From Megaustenia siamemsis (lineage: Eukaryota > Mollusca > Gastropoda > Stylommatophora > Ariophantidae), in NCBI GenBank assembly GCA_032433765.1, contig JAVIAB010000160.1, positions 32,205,121 through 32,269,120 on the forward strand: a stretch of DNA of 64,000 nucleotides, read 5' to 3'. Positions within the stretch are counted from its first letter, which is position 1. Every line of letters starts with the position of its first letter. Made by a program: the position numbers and the translations under genes. Below, piece by piece: positions 32,695-44,062 of the stretch. The notes under the pieces are model-generated. The model ran no database searches and was not told the DNA's origin. It worked only from the letters and a program-made list of their open reading frames with translations.

Positions 32695-32953
32695 GGAGCC
32701 GCGATAGTTAGTGGTTAGTGAACTGGACTACAAAGGACAAGGGGTAGGGTTCGATCCCAACCGACGGCTTCCGGGTTCACCCAGCCTTAAATGGGTACCG
32801 GATTTTTTTCTGGGAAAGTAAAGCTCCACGGGCGTAATACCGACCACATTACCCCAAAAATCATGTTCTGAAGGTCTGTAAAATATAGGGTCACTAACAC
32901 CATATTTCCCTATACGCCACTTGGCGTGACGGGGGTACTTTAATTTTTTGTTT
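32695..32953 (+). mobile_element. SINE S, full-length copy
   Basis: The copy is flanked by a 14-bp TSD, ACCTTATATAATAA, at 32681-32694 and 32954-32967. The tRNA head has B box GGGTTCGATCCC. The A-box region has lost a few bases (GATAGTTAGTGG). Confidence 0.92.
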
Positions 32954-32967
32954 ACCTTATATAATAA

Positions 32968-33477
32968 AATTAATTGTACAATACCTTGCTGGGCGCAGAA
33001 CTATTCTATTCTTTACTGTCCTTGGAACCAGTTGTTTAATTGCAGTCAGGAATTCTCCATATCCGCGCACCAATTGTCACAGCATTTGCCAAAATGCATC
33101 GATATATGTCGTTGACAAAGTCCTTCCTTGCTCGTCCTATTCTACTGCACAGACGACGATTTTTAACCGCCTCAAAGGCCTCCTACAACGCAGAATACAC
33201 TTAAAAAAACAGGACGTATCCAGAGAAATCCTGACGTCAGGGAACCCTACCAGGAAGGTAGCACATTCCATGAGCACCATTGTGCTGACGATGATCGATC
33301 CCAATCTACAGACATGTGACCATGTAATGTGTAGCTTGGTGGATTGGCGGCAGGAACCATTGAAGGCTATGTCTGAAAAGTGTTCCTTTTGCAGTTTCCT
33401 CATATTCCAAGTTCGGCTTGTTGCAGGAGCTACTGAGTTAAGTGCTCTGTGCACACCGTGAGCCGTGTGTCTCATCC
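32968..33477. other. repeat-derived, unclassified
   Basis: Contains a short LINE end resembling 32050-32110 (around 33208-33250). No gene is supported. Open frames here read through repeat remnants. Confidence 0.45.
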
Positions 33478-33733
33478 GTTTTGATCATGTTTCGATATTC
33501 CAATTGTTTACGATGACTGATGATATCGTATGACATGGAACAGTTGGCTGTGTTCACTTTATGCGCGTTTCGCCTTATGTCTTTTGGCTTGTGCTGAGAC
33601 CGCTACGATGGGGATTACAGTTACCTTTCTTTGCTTGGGAGATGAGTTAGTAATTCGGATGATTCCATTGGCACGGGCGGTTGAGCGATTATGGATTTGA
33701 ATTCGTTTGCAGTGATACCGGGGCCTTCCATAA
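33478..33733 (+). repeat. dispersed repeat F, copy 2
   Basis: Partner of 9781-10028, in the same orientation. Both end at CCGGGGCCTTCCATA-type sequence, which may mark a real element end. Confidence 0.7.
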
Positions 33734-33862
33734 CCAATAGAACCAATGTGTAGCTTGATAATCTATGTTTTGAATGAAAACACGAGCATTTTAGAAGGCA
33801 GGCGGTGCACACGCCATTAATAAACCCTTTAACTACACTTTTTTCCATTAACTTGTCTCTTG

Positions 33863-33958
33863 TTATTCTTCCCCCACCTCTTCTTCATCATAATCTACTT
33901 CTGGACATTCTTCTTCTTGATCTTCTTTTCCCTCTTTTCCTTTTTTCTTTTTAGATCC
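33863..33958 (-). CDS. candidate terminal exon, Lys-then-acidic C-terminus
   Basis: A good minus-strand acceptor (CTTCTGTTGCTGTGTACAG, AG at 33960-33959) is followed by a phase-0 frame of 31 codons and TAA at 33865-33863. It encodes a Lys run (GSKKKKGKEGKED) and then an acidic tail (CPEVDYDEEEVGEE). Such basic-then-acidic tails are common in nuclear and RNA-binding proteins. No partner exon was identified. The frame that would continue from the exon at 45145-44967 is a different one, so it is probably a separate gene. Confidence 0.4.
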   Translation of the reverse strand, partial: GSKKKKGKEGKEDQEEECPEVDYDEEEVGEE

Positions 33959-34599
33959 CTGTACACAGCAACAGAAGTGGGAGATCTGGCTTGAGACAGA
34001 TATTCTTTACAGCGAATGTGATGAGTACAACATTCTGCAAAGGACATGCAACCGGATAATGGTACACAGTAAATGATAAAGTAAGATATGATATTCCCAT
34101 GAATCTAGTCATTATCAGAAGGTCATCATAAGTACTTGCTATTAGAAAATGACCTCTCCTCTTCTGAAGATAAATAAAATGAACTCTCCATATTGAACAA
34201 CACAAACACATTATAGATTGCACTGCATGGCACTGAGACAGAAAGTACAAGTGCCCATAACTCCAGCCTGCTTTATCAATAATCAGTCAAACGAACATCC
34301 AAACAGAAAATGAATAGTTAAGTGCTACCTTATTTGTATTTAATTTACATATTCACTCAGATGTGATCGATAAAACATGATAATGGCATGGGGATGTGTA
34401 TTTAATAGGGGCATAAATTAAAACAGGGAGTTGAAATAATAGGCACGCTGATTGAATCAACTATTACTGCGAAATAAATATGATAATAGGGAGCGATATG
34501 CACGACTAAACCAGTTGTGTCCCATTGTTGTAGAGATGGCACCAGATCTGCTGGTGTTAAACTCAAGAAGGTTATCTAACATGGAGATCGATCACTAGC
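33959..34599. other. non-coding DNA
   Basis: No supported feature. A minus-strand open frame (34250-33951) overlaps the acceptor region and has intron-like composition. Confidence 0.5.
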
Positions 34600-35135
34600 T
34601 TCGGGATGAAAATACTACAATACTGATGTCTTTTCTTCTTCTGCTTCTTTTTGCTTCTTCTTTCCTTCCTCATTTGCCTTTCAGCGTCGAGGGGGAAGAT
34701 AATTTGTTGTCTTTTGCTCTTCTGTTAGTCTCTGCTGCTTCTATGTTTCCTAGTGCTTCTGATATTTCATCGATCTTTTTCGTGGTCGACCCTTGGGTCG
34801 ACCTTGGGTATTCCCACAACATTTATTGAAGGCTCGATGTGTTATGTTTTGTTCTTTCTACCTTGTCATATGGCCAAACCATTTTATCTGTTGTTTCTTT
34901 ATATATTGTATGGCGGGGGCTATCCCTAGCTTTTTTCTCAGTTCTTCATTTAAGAAAGATCTTATCTCTCAGACTGTTTCCTGACATTCGTCTAACACAT
35001 TTCATCTCTGTAGAGGTTATTTTTCTTATTGTTCTTGCATCTAGGTCCAGGTCTGGCATTGGTAGCACAACATTGGGATAAAAATTGTATTGTATAGTAC
35101 GCTTATAGGAGTCGCACGTTTTGTTTAGCAGGGAC
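34600..35135 (-). mobile_element. LINE K 3' fragment
   Basis: Minus-strand frames encode DARTIRKITSTEMKCVRRMS, then RKKLGIAPAIQYIKKQQIKW and FGHM, a LINE post-RT region. A charged coiled stretch follows. It is a fourth LINE family in the window, frame-broken and 5' truncated. Confidence 0.65.
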
Positions 35136-35321
35136 ATTTGTTAGGGTACCGCATTTGCTCATATCATCAAAAGCTTTTTTTATTTTTTATTTTTTTTTTG
35201 TTTAAACTGCTTTCTTGTACAGGTACACATATATGGACTTTAATGTCTTTGTATAATGTTCGTATCAGGCTATCGTCAATCTTCGGTGGTTACTACTAAC
35301 GCTGATTTACCAAGCAACTTT

Positions 35322-35688
35322 AAAAAGTAAGTAAAGTACCCCCCGTCACGCCAAGTGGCGGCGTATAGGGAAATATGGTGTTAGTGACCCTATATTTTAC
35401 AGACCTTCAGCACATGATTTTTGGGGTAATGTGGTCGGTATTACGCCCGTGCTGCTTTACTTTCCCAGAAAAAATCCGGTACCCATTTAAGGCTGGGTGA
35501 ACCCGGAGCCGTCGGTTGGGATCGAACCCTACCTCTTGTCCGTAGTAGTCCAGTTCACTAACCACTGAGCTATCGCGGCTCCCACTAATTTTTAGGGAAT
35601 TAGTAAAACCCAGGTGTCCTCGCCAGGGTACGAACCCCGGCTGTTGCCGTGGTAAGCCAACCGCCTATCGATTGCGCTAACCGGACAC
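35322..35688 (-). mobile_element. two-headed tRNA SINE (heterodimer)
   Basis: One 13-bp TSD, ACCAAGCAACTTT (35309-35321 and 35689-35701), bounds the whole unit. On the minus strand it starts with a tRNA-like monomer (35688-35606: GTGTCCGGTTAGCGCAATCG, later GGGGTTCGTACCC and GGACAC, which pairs with the start). An AT-rich linker of about 30 bp follows, then a complete SINE S with its own tRNA head (GGGAGCCGCGATAGCTCAGT) and body. A single TSD implies a single insertion of the dimer. Confidence 0.8.
35606..35688 (-). tRNA. tRNA-like head (pseudo-tRNA) of the dimeric SINE
   Basis: It has A-box-like GGTTAGCGCAATCG and B-box GGTTCGTACCC with acceptor-type ends GTGTCC/GGACAC. The anticodon stem is imperfect, so the identity is not assigned. 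Because it is inside a TSD-bounded SINE it is not a functional tRNA gene. Confidence 0.55.
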
Positions 35689-35709
35689 ACCAAGCAACTT
35701 TGCTAAATG

Positions 35710-35932
35710 AAAAAGGAAAGAGCCCCTGTCACGCCAAGTGGCGTATAGGGAATATGGTGTTAGTGACCATACATTTTACAGACCTTCAGCACATTCTTTT
35801 TGAGGTAATGTTGTCGGTATTACGCCCGTGCCGCTTTACTTTCCAAGAAAAAAAAACCAGGCACCCATTTAATACTGGGTGAAGCCGGAACCCGTCGGTT
35901 GGGATCGAACCCTACCTCTTGTCCTTTGACTT
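35710..35932 (-). mobile_element. SINE S, truncated copy
   Basis: The body is complete but the tRNA head stops inside the B-box/anticodon region (GGGATCGAACCCTACCTCTT on the plus strand). The flanks share CTAAATG. Confidence 0.85.
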
Positions 35933-36164
35933 TTCTAAATGGCTTCCTCTTATTTCCTTCGCCGGCTCTATTTTCTTGGAAGAGTTACTCGCCAAGAACT
36001 AGACATACCCCCCCACCCCCCAGTAGTAACGTAGATAAGGAGGAGGACATCTGTCCCCGGGTGTAGCAGCATATGGGAGCGATAAATTGACTATTGTTGC
36101 CTTCACTATTTTACTTTTTTAATTCCCTTCATACCCTAAACATATGTCAAACAATTCAGGTTTC

Positions 36165-37305
36165 TCCCACATCTGTAAGTGCCCTCCTGTCTCTTTCCCT
36201 CATATCTCTAAATGCCCTTCTGTCACTTTCTCTCACATCTTTAAATACCATCCTGTCTCTTTCTCCAAATTTCTAAATTCCATCCTGTCTCTTTCTCTCA
36301 CATCTCTAAATATCCTCCTGTCTCTTTCTCCCACATCTATAAATGTCCTCCTGTCTCTTTCTCCCACATCTATAAATGTCCTCCTGTCTCTTTGTCCAAC
36401 ATCTCTAAATGACCTCCTGCCTCTTTCTCTCACATCTCTAAATGTCCTCCTGTCTCTTTCTCCAAATTTCTAAATTCCATCCTGTCTCTTTCTCTCACAT
36501 CTCTAAATGCCCTCCTGTCTCTTTCCCCCACATCTCTAAATGTCCTCCTGTCTCTTTCTCTCACATCTCTAAATGTCCTCCTGTCTCTTTCTCCAAATTT
36601 CTAAATGTCCTCCTGTCTCTTTCTCTCACATCTCTAAATGTCCTCCTGTCTCTTTCTCCAAATTTCTAAATTCCATCCTGTCTCTTTCTCTCACATCTCT
36701 AAATGCCCTCCTGTCTCTTTCCCCCACATCTCTAAATGTCCTCCTGTCTCTTTCTCTCACATCTCTAAATGTCCTCCTGTCTCTTTCTCCAAATTTCTAA
36801 ATGTCCTCCTGTCTCTTTCTCTCACATCCCTATATGTCCTCCTGTCTCTTTTTCCCACATCTCTAAATGCCCTTCTGCCATTTTCTCCCACATCTCTAAA
36901 TGCCCTTCTGCCATTTTCTCCCACATCTCTAAATGCCCTTCTGCCATTTTCTCCCACATCTCTAAATGCCCTTCTGCCATTTTCTCCCACATATCTAAAT
37001 GTCCTTCTGCCATTTTTTCCCACATATCTAAATGTCCTTCTGCCATTTTCTCCCACATCTCTAAATGCCCTTCTGCCATTTTCTCCCACATCTCTAAATG
37101 CACTTCTGCCACTCTCTCCCACATATCTAAATGCTCTTTTACTACTTTCCATCACATCTCTAAATGCCTTTCTTCCACTTTCTCCCACATTTCTAAATGC
37201 ACTTCTGCCACTTTCTCCCACATTTCTAAATGCACATCTGCCTGCCACTTTCTCACACATCTCTAAATACCCTTCTGCCACTTTCTCCCATATCTCCATA
37301 TATTT
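36165..37305. repeat. 33-bp minisatellite, about 34 copies, open in several frames
   Basis: The unit is TCTCTAAATGTCCTCCTGTC followed by TCTTTCTCTCACA, with two main variant classes (CTGTCTCTTTCTC, and CTGCCATTTTCTCCC in the right half). Because 33 is a multiple of 3, frames free of stops stay open throughout. The longest are plus-strand SLNALLPFSPT repeats (270 codons, 36638-37450) and minus-strand FRDVGENGRRA repeats (180 codons). The pyrimidine/purine strand bias and lack of splice or start context argue against coding. Confidence 0.9.
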
Positions 37306-38377
37306 TCTTCATATCCAATCAACGTCTTTCAATCATGCCTCAAATATACCGTTACAGTACCTCACATCCCAAGATCACTGTTATATGAAAATCTCTTTTA
37401 AGAAATCTCAAATTTTATGGAAATTTATTTCCCCTTTACATTTAAATTGAGAGAAATATGCATAATTTAGATGCAGGTGTAAACATAAAAGACAGCGGCC
37501 AATAAAACTAATCTGATTTGGTGAGACCTAGTTTCAAGCGTAAAATACATGGAAATTGCCGTGACAAATTATGCACAAATTATTTTGCCGGCTTCTGTAT
37601 TTGTGGAATGACAGACATAAAGCCAACGTGGCAGAAATGACTAGGAGATAAGCAAGTGAGAGGGGGACACAGTCAACAAAGAAGGAAATTGTGTGCCAGT
37701 CTTTTGAACGATCGTATTCAACGAACACAACACAGCAAGTCAGTATCGATTTGGTAAGCTATGAAAAATTGACGAAACCATTCTGTAATAGCTTTATTAT
37801 AATTATATTTTTTTTCGCTTCTTCCAGTTGTAAATCTTTCAAGAACACGTTCCTAGCGATAAAAAAGCCACGCTTAATCCTGGATCTGCGTCGAAAATTG
37901 TGTTCGTTAATTCTCCGTCTGTAGTATTCAATCTACAATAAATAGATTAATCAATTAATTAAATAAAAAATATAGAGCACATTGTTAAATGAATTACGAA
38001 ATTAGTGTCACTAAAAAAATGAACCGCTAGTCCGCTGTTGTGGGCCGAAAGGGGATTAAAGAATTTTATCGCTCTTCCCTACCAGGCATGCTCATAAGAG
38101 GCGACTAAGGAGGGCTGGGCATAGGATTGGCTACCCTGTGATGTAATAATAAGCTGCAAAAACTTTACAAACATGAACAAGTCAAAAAAAAAAACAAAAA
38201 AAAAGTAAATTCGTTATCAGGGAAAGGTAAGGGCTCTATGTCCAAGGAAGACCAAAATATTCTTGGAGAAGAGAGGTGGAAACAGAGGTGACGATAATGA
38301 AGAAGAGATGGAATGATCTTTAAAAAATGGCAAGAAACAGAACGGCTTCCAAGGTGTTTGTTTACCTTTACTTCACA
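37306..38377. other. AT-rich DNA
   Basis: No gene is supported. Near 38082-38130 a phrase CCAGGCATG, then ATAAGAGGCGACTAAGGAGG, matches part of SINE D (56420-56450 reversed) and is probably a relic of the same or a related element. Confidence 0.5.
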
Positions 38378-38722
38378 GGGAGTTGAAAGTATTTGTTGAA
38401 GATCTATGCTCCACAGGGAGTTGAAAGTATTTGTTGAAGACCTCTGCTCCACAGGGAGTTGAAAGTATTTGTTGAAGACCTATGCTCCACAGGGAGTTGA
38501 AAGTGTTTGTTGAAGATCTATGCTCCACAGGGAGTTGAAAGTGTTTGTTGAAGACCTATGCTCCACAGGGAGTTGAAAGTATTTGTTGAAGACCTATGCT
38601 CCACAGGGAGTTGAAACTGTTTGTTGAAGATCTATGCTCCACAGGGAGTTGAAACTGTTTGTTGAAGATCTATGCTCTACAGGGAGTTGAAACTGTTTGT
38701 TGAAGACCTATGCTCTACAGGG
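38378..38722. repeat. 38-bp minisatellite, 9 copies
   Basis: The unit is AGTTGAAAGTATTTGTTGAA followed by GATCTATGCTCCACAGGG. Variants are A/G at AGTATTTG/AGTGTTTG and C/T in GACCTATG/GATCTATG. Confidence 0.97.
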
Positions 38723-38764
38723 TGTGGTAAAGTAGAAGAAGACGAGTTAGGAGAGAGTAATTTT

Positions 38765-38835
38765 GAAAAAAAGAAAGAAAGAAAGAAAGAATGAAAGAAG
38801 GAAAGAAAGAAAAAAAAAGAAACAAAGAAACAAAT
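38765..38835. repeat. GAAA-type microsatellite
   Basis: A purine tract of AAAG/GAAA units with interruptions. Confidence 0.9.
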
Positions 38836-39164
38836 TAAACTAAATAACTAAGTGTCGTTATATACCTGTTAATTAATTGGCATGTTGTTAACCCGGACTT
38901 GTTTTCCTTCTTGAACTGCCCGGAAAGTGCTAGACCCTTACCAGTCCTAAGAAACTTATTTCAATAGCAATTAAAAATCAGATTGCCCGCCAGTTTATAT
39001 TCCCATAATGACGGCGATAACACAAATGTAATTAGAGCTTCAGTAGCCAGGTATATTCAGATCTTCTCATTTTATGAAATGGGTAAAAAGAGTTCCGGCA
39101 AAACTTAATTGTTTGAAATAAAAAAAAAAAACTGAGAAGAAAAGGTTGGGTTCCAATGAGACAG

Positions 39165-39500
39165 CTTCAAACGAACTGAAGGAGAAGGCGCACCTCACAG
39201 CAGGACAAGAGCTGGAAGTTGTCAGCTACCCAGAGCTGATGGCTTGCGCCAGGATCGGTGAGCCAGAACCATCTAGACCCTGCTCCACCTCTCCGTGGTG
39301 CCTCTAGTAACAGACTAACCTGTCTAGTCTGGCCAAGCGAGTAGGGATCGAAGTTGGAAGACAACTCGGTACTCAAAAATATCATGCTGAAGTCGGATGT
39401 GTTGGACCGAAAGACGCAAATATCACAGTTATATGTAAGTAAACCTCAACACAACGCAGACACGCCCACTTAGCGTCCTTTTAAGGGCGGATGATGATGA
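39165..39500 (+). repeat. dispersed repeat E, copy
   Basis: It shares blocks with 39508-39860 (same orientation) and 41230-41590 (opposite orientation). These include GATGGCTTGCGCCAGGATC, TGCTCCACCTCTCCGTGGTG, GAAGTCGGATGTG and ACGCCCACTTAGCGTCC, ending in TTTTAAGG and GATGATGA. No pol III boxes or ORFs were identified. Confidence 0.8.
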
Positions 39501-39507
39501 GGTACAC

Positions 39508-39860
39508 TCATTTAGTCATCGGGCGAACGCAAGCAAGCAAAAGAACTGAAAACAGGGAAGGCAAGGCGCCAGTAGCAAAGCTGGAAGCTGTTAACGACTC
39601 ATAACTGATGGCTTTCGCCAGGATCAGTGAACCAACCACATTCCTTACTCCACCTCTCCGCGGTGCCTCTAGAATTAGACCAACCAGTTTAGCCGGGCAA
39701 AGCGAGTAGAGATCGAAGAAGGAAGGTAACCCGGTAACCAAAAATGCCGTGCTGAAGTGGGATATGATGGGCCGAAAGCTGCAAATAGCACAGTCTTACT
39801 GCAAGTCTCAACATAATGCATCTACTCCCACTTAACATCATTTTAAAGACTGATGAGGAA
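39508..39860 (+). repeat. dispersed repeat E, second adjacent copy
   Basis: A diverged copy directly follows the first. Same block order, with AACTGATGGCTTTCGCCAGG and CACCTCTCCGCGGTGCCTCT. Confidence 0.8.
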
Positions 39861-39969
39861 GGAGTCAATGAATTCCTCTAACAGTAGTTGGCTGAACGGC
39901 AGAAAGAACAACTTAAAGCAAGTAATCCATTTAAAACAAATGTCAAGCTTAAAGCAGCTGCTGCAATAA

Positions 39970-40802
39970 TACACCAACTGTGACGAGAATAATGTAGATG
40001 CGGTGGCAGTGACGAACATAATGTAGATGATTATAGCATTTTAGCAACTGTGGCAGTAACGAACATAATGTAGATAATTATAGCAGAACAAAAACTGTGG
40101 CAGTGACGAATATAATGTAGATAATTATAGCAGAACAGAAACTGTGGCAGTGACGAACATAATGTAGATGATTATAGCATTTTAGCAACTGTGGCAGTAA
40201 CGAACATAATGTAGATAATTATAGCAGAACAAAAACTGTGGCAGTGACGAACATAATGTAGATAATTATAGCAGAACAAAAACTGTGGCAGTGACGAACA
40301 TAATGTAGATGATTATAGCATCACAGCAACTTTGGCAGCGACGAATATAATGTATATGATTATAGCAGCACACCAACTGTGGCAGTAACGAACATAATGT
40401 AGATGATTATAGCAGCACAGAAACTGTGGCAGTAACGAACATAATGTAGATGATTATAGCAGCACAGCAACTGTGGCAGTAACGAACATAATGCAGATGA
40501 TTATAGCAGCACAGCAACTGTGGCAGTAACGAACATAATGTAGATGATTATAGCAGCACACCAACTGTGGCAGTAACGAACATAATGTAGATGATTATAG
40601 CAGCACAGCAACTGTGGCAGTAACGAACATAATGTAGATGATTATAGCAGCACAGCAACTGTGGCAGTAACGAACATAATGCAGATGATTATAGCAGCAC
40701 AGCAACTGTGGCAGTAACGAACATAATGTAGATGATTATAGCAGCACACCAACTGTGGCAGTAACGAACATAATGTAGATGATTATAGCAGTACAGCAAC
40801 TG
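39970..40802. repeat. 47-bp minisatellite, about 17 copies
   Basis: The unit is AACTGTGGCAGTAACGAACA followed by TAATGTAGATGATTATAGCA and GCACAGC. A GTGACGAA variant with GATAATTATAGCAGAACAAA dominates the left third, and the right two thirds are more uniform, which suggests more recent amplification there. Confidence 0.97.
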
Positions 40803-41229
40803 CAAAGACCACAATACTTGTCCTCAACCTTTCATGCGATGACTCTTAGTAAATTGGTTACTTTGGAGACGTTTATGGAAACAGCCCTCTGGTCACACTC
40901 AAACTATTCTGGTTAATTACTGTGCTGGTATCTTAATGTCTTTTGCTGCACTTGGATACTTGCCATGGAAATCAATGGATTTATATGACAATCTATAATG
41001 TAAGTGGTTGATTTTTAGTGACTGGGCTACTGCCGATGGTTTGACACATTTCATGTTCTGTAAGAAAACCAGCACTTCACTGGCCATCAATAGAAATCAC
41101 AGACAGGATAGTTTCCCTTTCGCGCATTTTCTCTCCAAAAATACCTCTAATGCCAATGCACAAAATATAATATATACCATCTCGAAATAAAATCTCGTTC
41201 AGTTCATGATGCAATTCTTTATTAACTTG
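40803..41229. other. non-coding DNA
   Basis: No supported feature between the 47-bp array and the next copy of repeat E. Confidence 0.5.
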
Positions 41230-41590
41230 CTTGCTTGCGTTCGCCCGATGACTTATGTACTACACCTCTTCGTCATCCGTCCTTAAAAGGATGTTAAGTG
41301 GGCGTGTCTGCGTTGTGTTGTGGTTTACAGTATAACTGTGATATTTGCGCCTTTCGGCCAAACACATCCGACTTCAGCACGACATTTTTGAGTACCGGGT
41401 TGTCTTCCCTCTTCGATCCCTACTCGCTTGGCGTGACTAGACAAGTTAGTCAGTTACTGGAGGCACCACGGAGAGGTGGAGTAGGGTCTGGATGGTTTTG
41501 GTTCACCGATCCTGGCGCAAGCCATCAGCTGTGGGTCGCTGAGAACTTCCAGTTCTGGTGCTGTGAGGCGTCACTACTTTTTAAAATAAT
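41230..41590 (-). repeat. dispersed repeat E, inverted copy
   Basis: Reverse complement of the 39165-39500 repeat (for example GATCCCTACTCGCTTGGCGT and CACCACGGAGAGGTGGAGTA on the plus strand). With the upstream copies it makes a widely spaced inverted repeat around the 47-bp array. Confidence 0.8.
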
Positions 41591-42115
41591 TTGATAGTTC
41601 ATGACTCCCTTTTCAATAATTTGATAGTTCATTACTCCCTTTTTCAATAATGTGATAGTTTATTACTCCCTTTTCAATAATTTGACAGTTCATTACTTCC
41701 TTTTTCAATAATTTGATAGTTCATTACTCTCTTTTTCAACAATTTGATATTTCATTACTCCCTTTTTCAACAATTTCATAGTTCAAGACTCCCTCTTTCA
41801 ACAATTTGATAGTTCATGACTCCCTTTTTCAATAATTTGATAGTTCACTACCCCCTTTTTAAACAATTTATAGTTCACGACCCCCTTTTTCAACAATTTG
41901 ATAGTTCACGGCCCTCTTTTTCAACAATTTGATAGTTCACGGCCCCTTTTTCAACAATTTGATAGTTCACGGCCCCCTTTTTCAACAATTTGATAGTTCA
42001 CGACCCCCTTTTTCAACAATTTGATAGTTCACGGCCCCCTTTTTCAACAATTTGATAGTTCACGGCCCCCTTTTTCAACAATTTGATAGTTCACGGCCCC
42101 CTCTGTTGAAAGACA
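41590..42115. repeat. 31-bp minisatellite, about 17 copies
   Basis: The unit is TTTGATAGTTCACGGCCCCC followed by TTTTTCAACAA. There is a gradual change from TCATTACTCCC units on the left to TCACGGCCCCC on the right, so variants are spatially ordered. Confidence 0.97.
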
Positions 42116-42304
42116 AGTAACTCACGACCCCCTTTTATTATAACCAAGTAATCTGCGAGCCTCTTTTATAAGAGGGAAACAACCTACAACTCACTTCTAT
42201 AACGGTCAAGTAACGGCGAGTTCCACGTTATAGTGGCCGATTGAAATATTTTTTTAAAAAGTGTTGAAAAAGTTCCTGTTGAAATTCCCATTTTGTAATT
42301 GAAA

Positions 42305-42630
42305 GTAACCATGGACAGCTAAGAAGAGTAATGAACATGTTCTGAAAAAAAGTCAAAGCAAAAAGAGAGATAATTTCCAATATAAGGAAGAAACAATCAT
42401 CATTTTTTGGCCATGTAATGAGAAGAGAACAGCTGGAATATAATAATTGTAACAACTGGAAAAAATTGAGGGACGAAGAGATAGAGGTGAGCAAAGAGAA
42501 AAAAATACCAGACAGCTTAAGAGAATGTCTTGGCAGAAGGTCAACAACAGAAATGATAAATAACTGTCGAGATCGAAAGTTGTGGAGAGACATGTTCACC
42601 TACGCCAGCAGGCCCGGTACTTGATAATGA
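42305..42630 (+). mobile_element. LINE family B 3' fragment
   Basis: Frames encode WTAKKSNEHVLKK, FFGHVMRREQLEYN and DSLRECLGRRSTTEMI, then LWRDMFTYASRPGT to the stop. It matches 5513-5820. Small indels break the frame. Confidence 0.85.
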
Positions 42631-43056
42631 TGAATTGAAATTAAACTCCAAGACTACCCGCCACTCGATCACACTTGGCTGCCCGGTTGGTATGATCGAA
42701 GGTGGTCATCTCTCGTCTCTAACAAGAGAACTTGTCAAACTCTCGTACTTTACAAGCACAGTGACTGCCTAGTGATGGAGCTGGGTGGGGCATGTGCTCT
42801 GAAGGGAATCAGAAAAATACATCACGAGAGCCGCAAGGACAAGGTAATGAAAGATAAAGGAAACAAATTAATAGTGTGGGCCAGACACGCGGCACCCTGC
42901 AAAATACGGTCACAGAACACGCGAAAGTGATATATTTTGTTGTTGCACTACAATACACCAATGAAAAGGTATCGTCGAAATCATCATCTTGTGCCGTCTC
43001 CGCATCGACGTTTGGTTACCAAAGAATGCCATGTCACCCCGTCTTATACCATAATT
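42631..43056. other. non-coding DNA
   Basis: No supported feature. Confidence 0.5.
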
Positions 43057-43321
43057 GCAGCCGCGATAGCCCAGTGGTTAGTGAACTGGACTACAAAGGA
43101 CAAGATGTAGGGTTCGATCCCAACCGACGGCTTCCGGGTTCACCCAGCCTTGAATGAGTACCGGATTTTTTCTGGGAAAGTAAAGCGGCACGATCATAAT
43201 ACCAACCACATTACCCCAAAAATCATGTGCTGAAGGTCTGTAAAATTCATAGTCACTAACACCATATTTCCTATACGCCACTTGGCGTGACATGGGCTCT
43301 TTACTTTTTTTACTCTCTTTA
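43057..43321 (+). mobile_element. SINE S, full-length copy
   Basis: tRNA head GCAGCCGCGATAGCCCAGTG and B box GGGTTCGATCCC. The flanks share a slightly mismatched repeat (ACCATAATTG / ACCATGATTG). Confidence 0.88.
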
Positions 43322-44062
43322 ACCATGATTGCGCACGCTGTCATAGGTTCTTCAGTCCGTCTGTTCTATTCTATTCTATTCTATTGATAGTTTTATTGCA
43401 GTCAGAAATCTCCCATATCTGCTCCACACCATGTCACAGCTTTTATAAGAAATGTTGTGGAAATTATGTTCAGATAGTCACTCCGTACAAGACCTACACT
43501 ACTACAGGCGAAACTTCCGAACATCCATAATCGTCACCTTTCATGACCTGCCTGGCAGATAGCGGTGGCTCTATTCTTTTCACCATAGGGGTACTGATAG
43601 CCACATTGAGACCGCCTCTACTTGTTGTTTTTCCAATTTAGTCTTTGTATTCTATTGCCTCGTTTATCTTGTATTTTCTATTCCAAAACGACTAAAAGAA
43701 TGCTCATTTTTTCTTGTAAAATTGCGTTAAGTAGTTTTTCTTCAGTTTAAGCTTTTTTTTCATAACTTCATAGATTATTTTTCTCCATGTCCATTCAGTT
43801 CTACTCACTCTTCTATATATTCACATTTCAATGGCTTCAGCTCTATTTGATTTTTTCTCCCTTTTCTTATTTAATTTTGCCACACTGTTAAAAACAGAAA
43901 AATGAAAGAGGGGAAAAAAACAAGCAAACACGATTCTCTTGTTTTTGTGTACCTAGTCAACATCGTTGTAATTGGACTATGTCAGTTAATATCTCCATCT
44001 CTTGATCACGCAGGAGCATCCCAGAAAAGAACACGAATTCCGTAGGACCAACAATGATCTTT
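43322..44062. other. repeat-derived non-coding DNA
   Basis: A TTCTATTCTA pentamer run lies near 43363-43385. The part near 43680-43900 (TCTTTTCAGTT... TATTCACATTTCAATGGCTT) weakly resembles the minus-strand family A LINE. No gene is seen. Confidence 0.4.

Noticed and set aside
35606..35688. Functional tRNA gene
   Set aside because: It has tRNA-like A and B boxes but an imperfect anticodon stem, and it lies inside a TSD-bounded SINE unit.
36757..37299. 180-codon minus-strand open frame
   Set aside because: Same minisatellite read from the other strand; several frames are open at once.
36638..37450. 270-codon plus-strand open frame with 11-residue repeats
   Set aside because: The 33-bp minisatellite is stop-free in several frames; no start context, flanking exon or codon bias supports translation.
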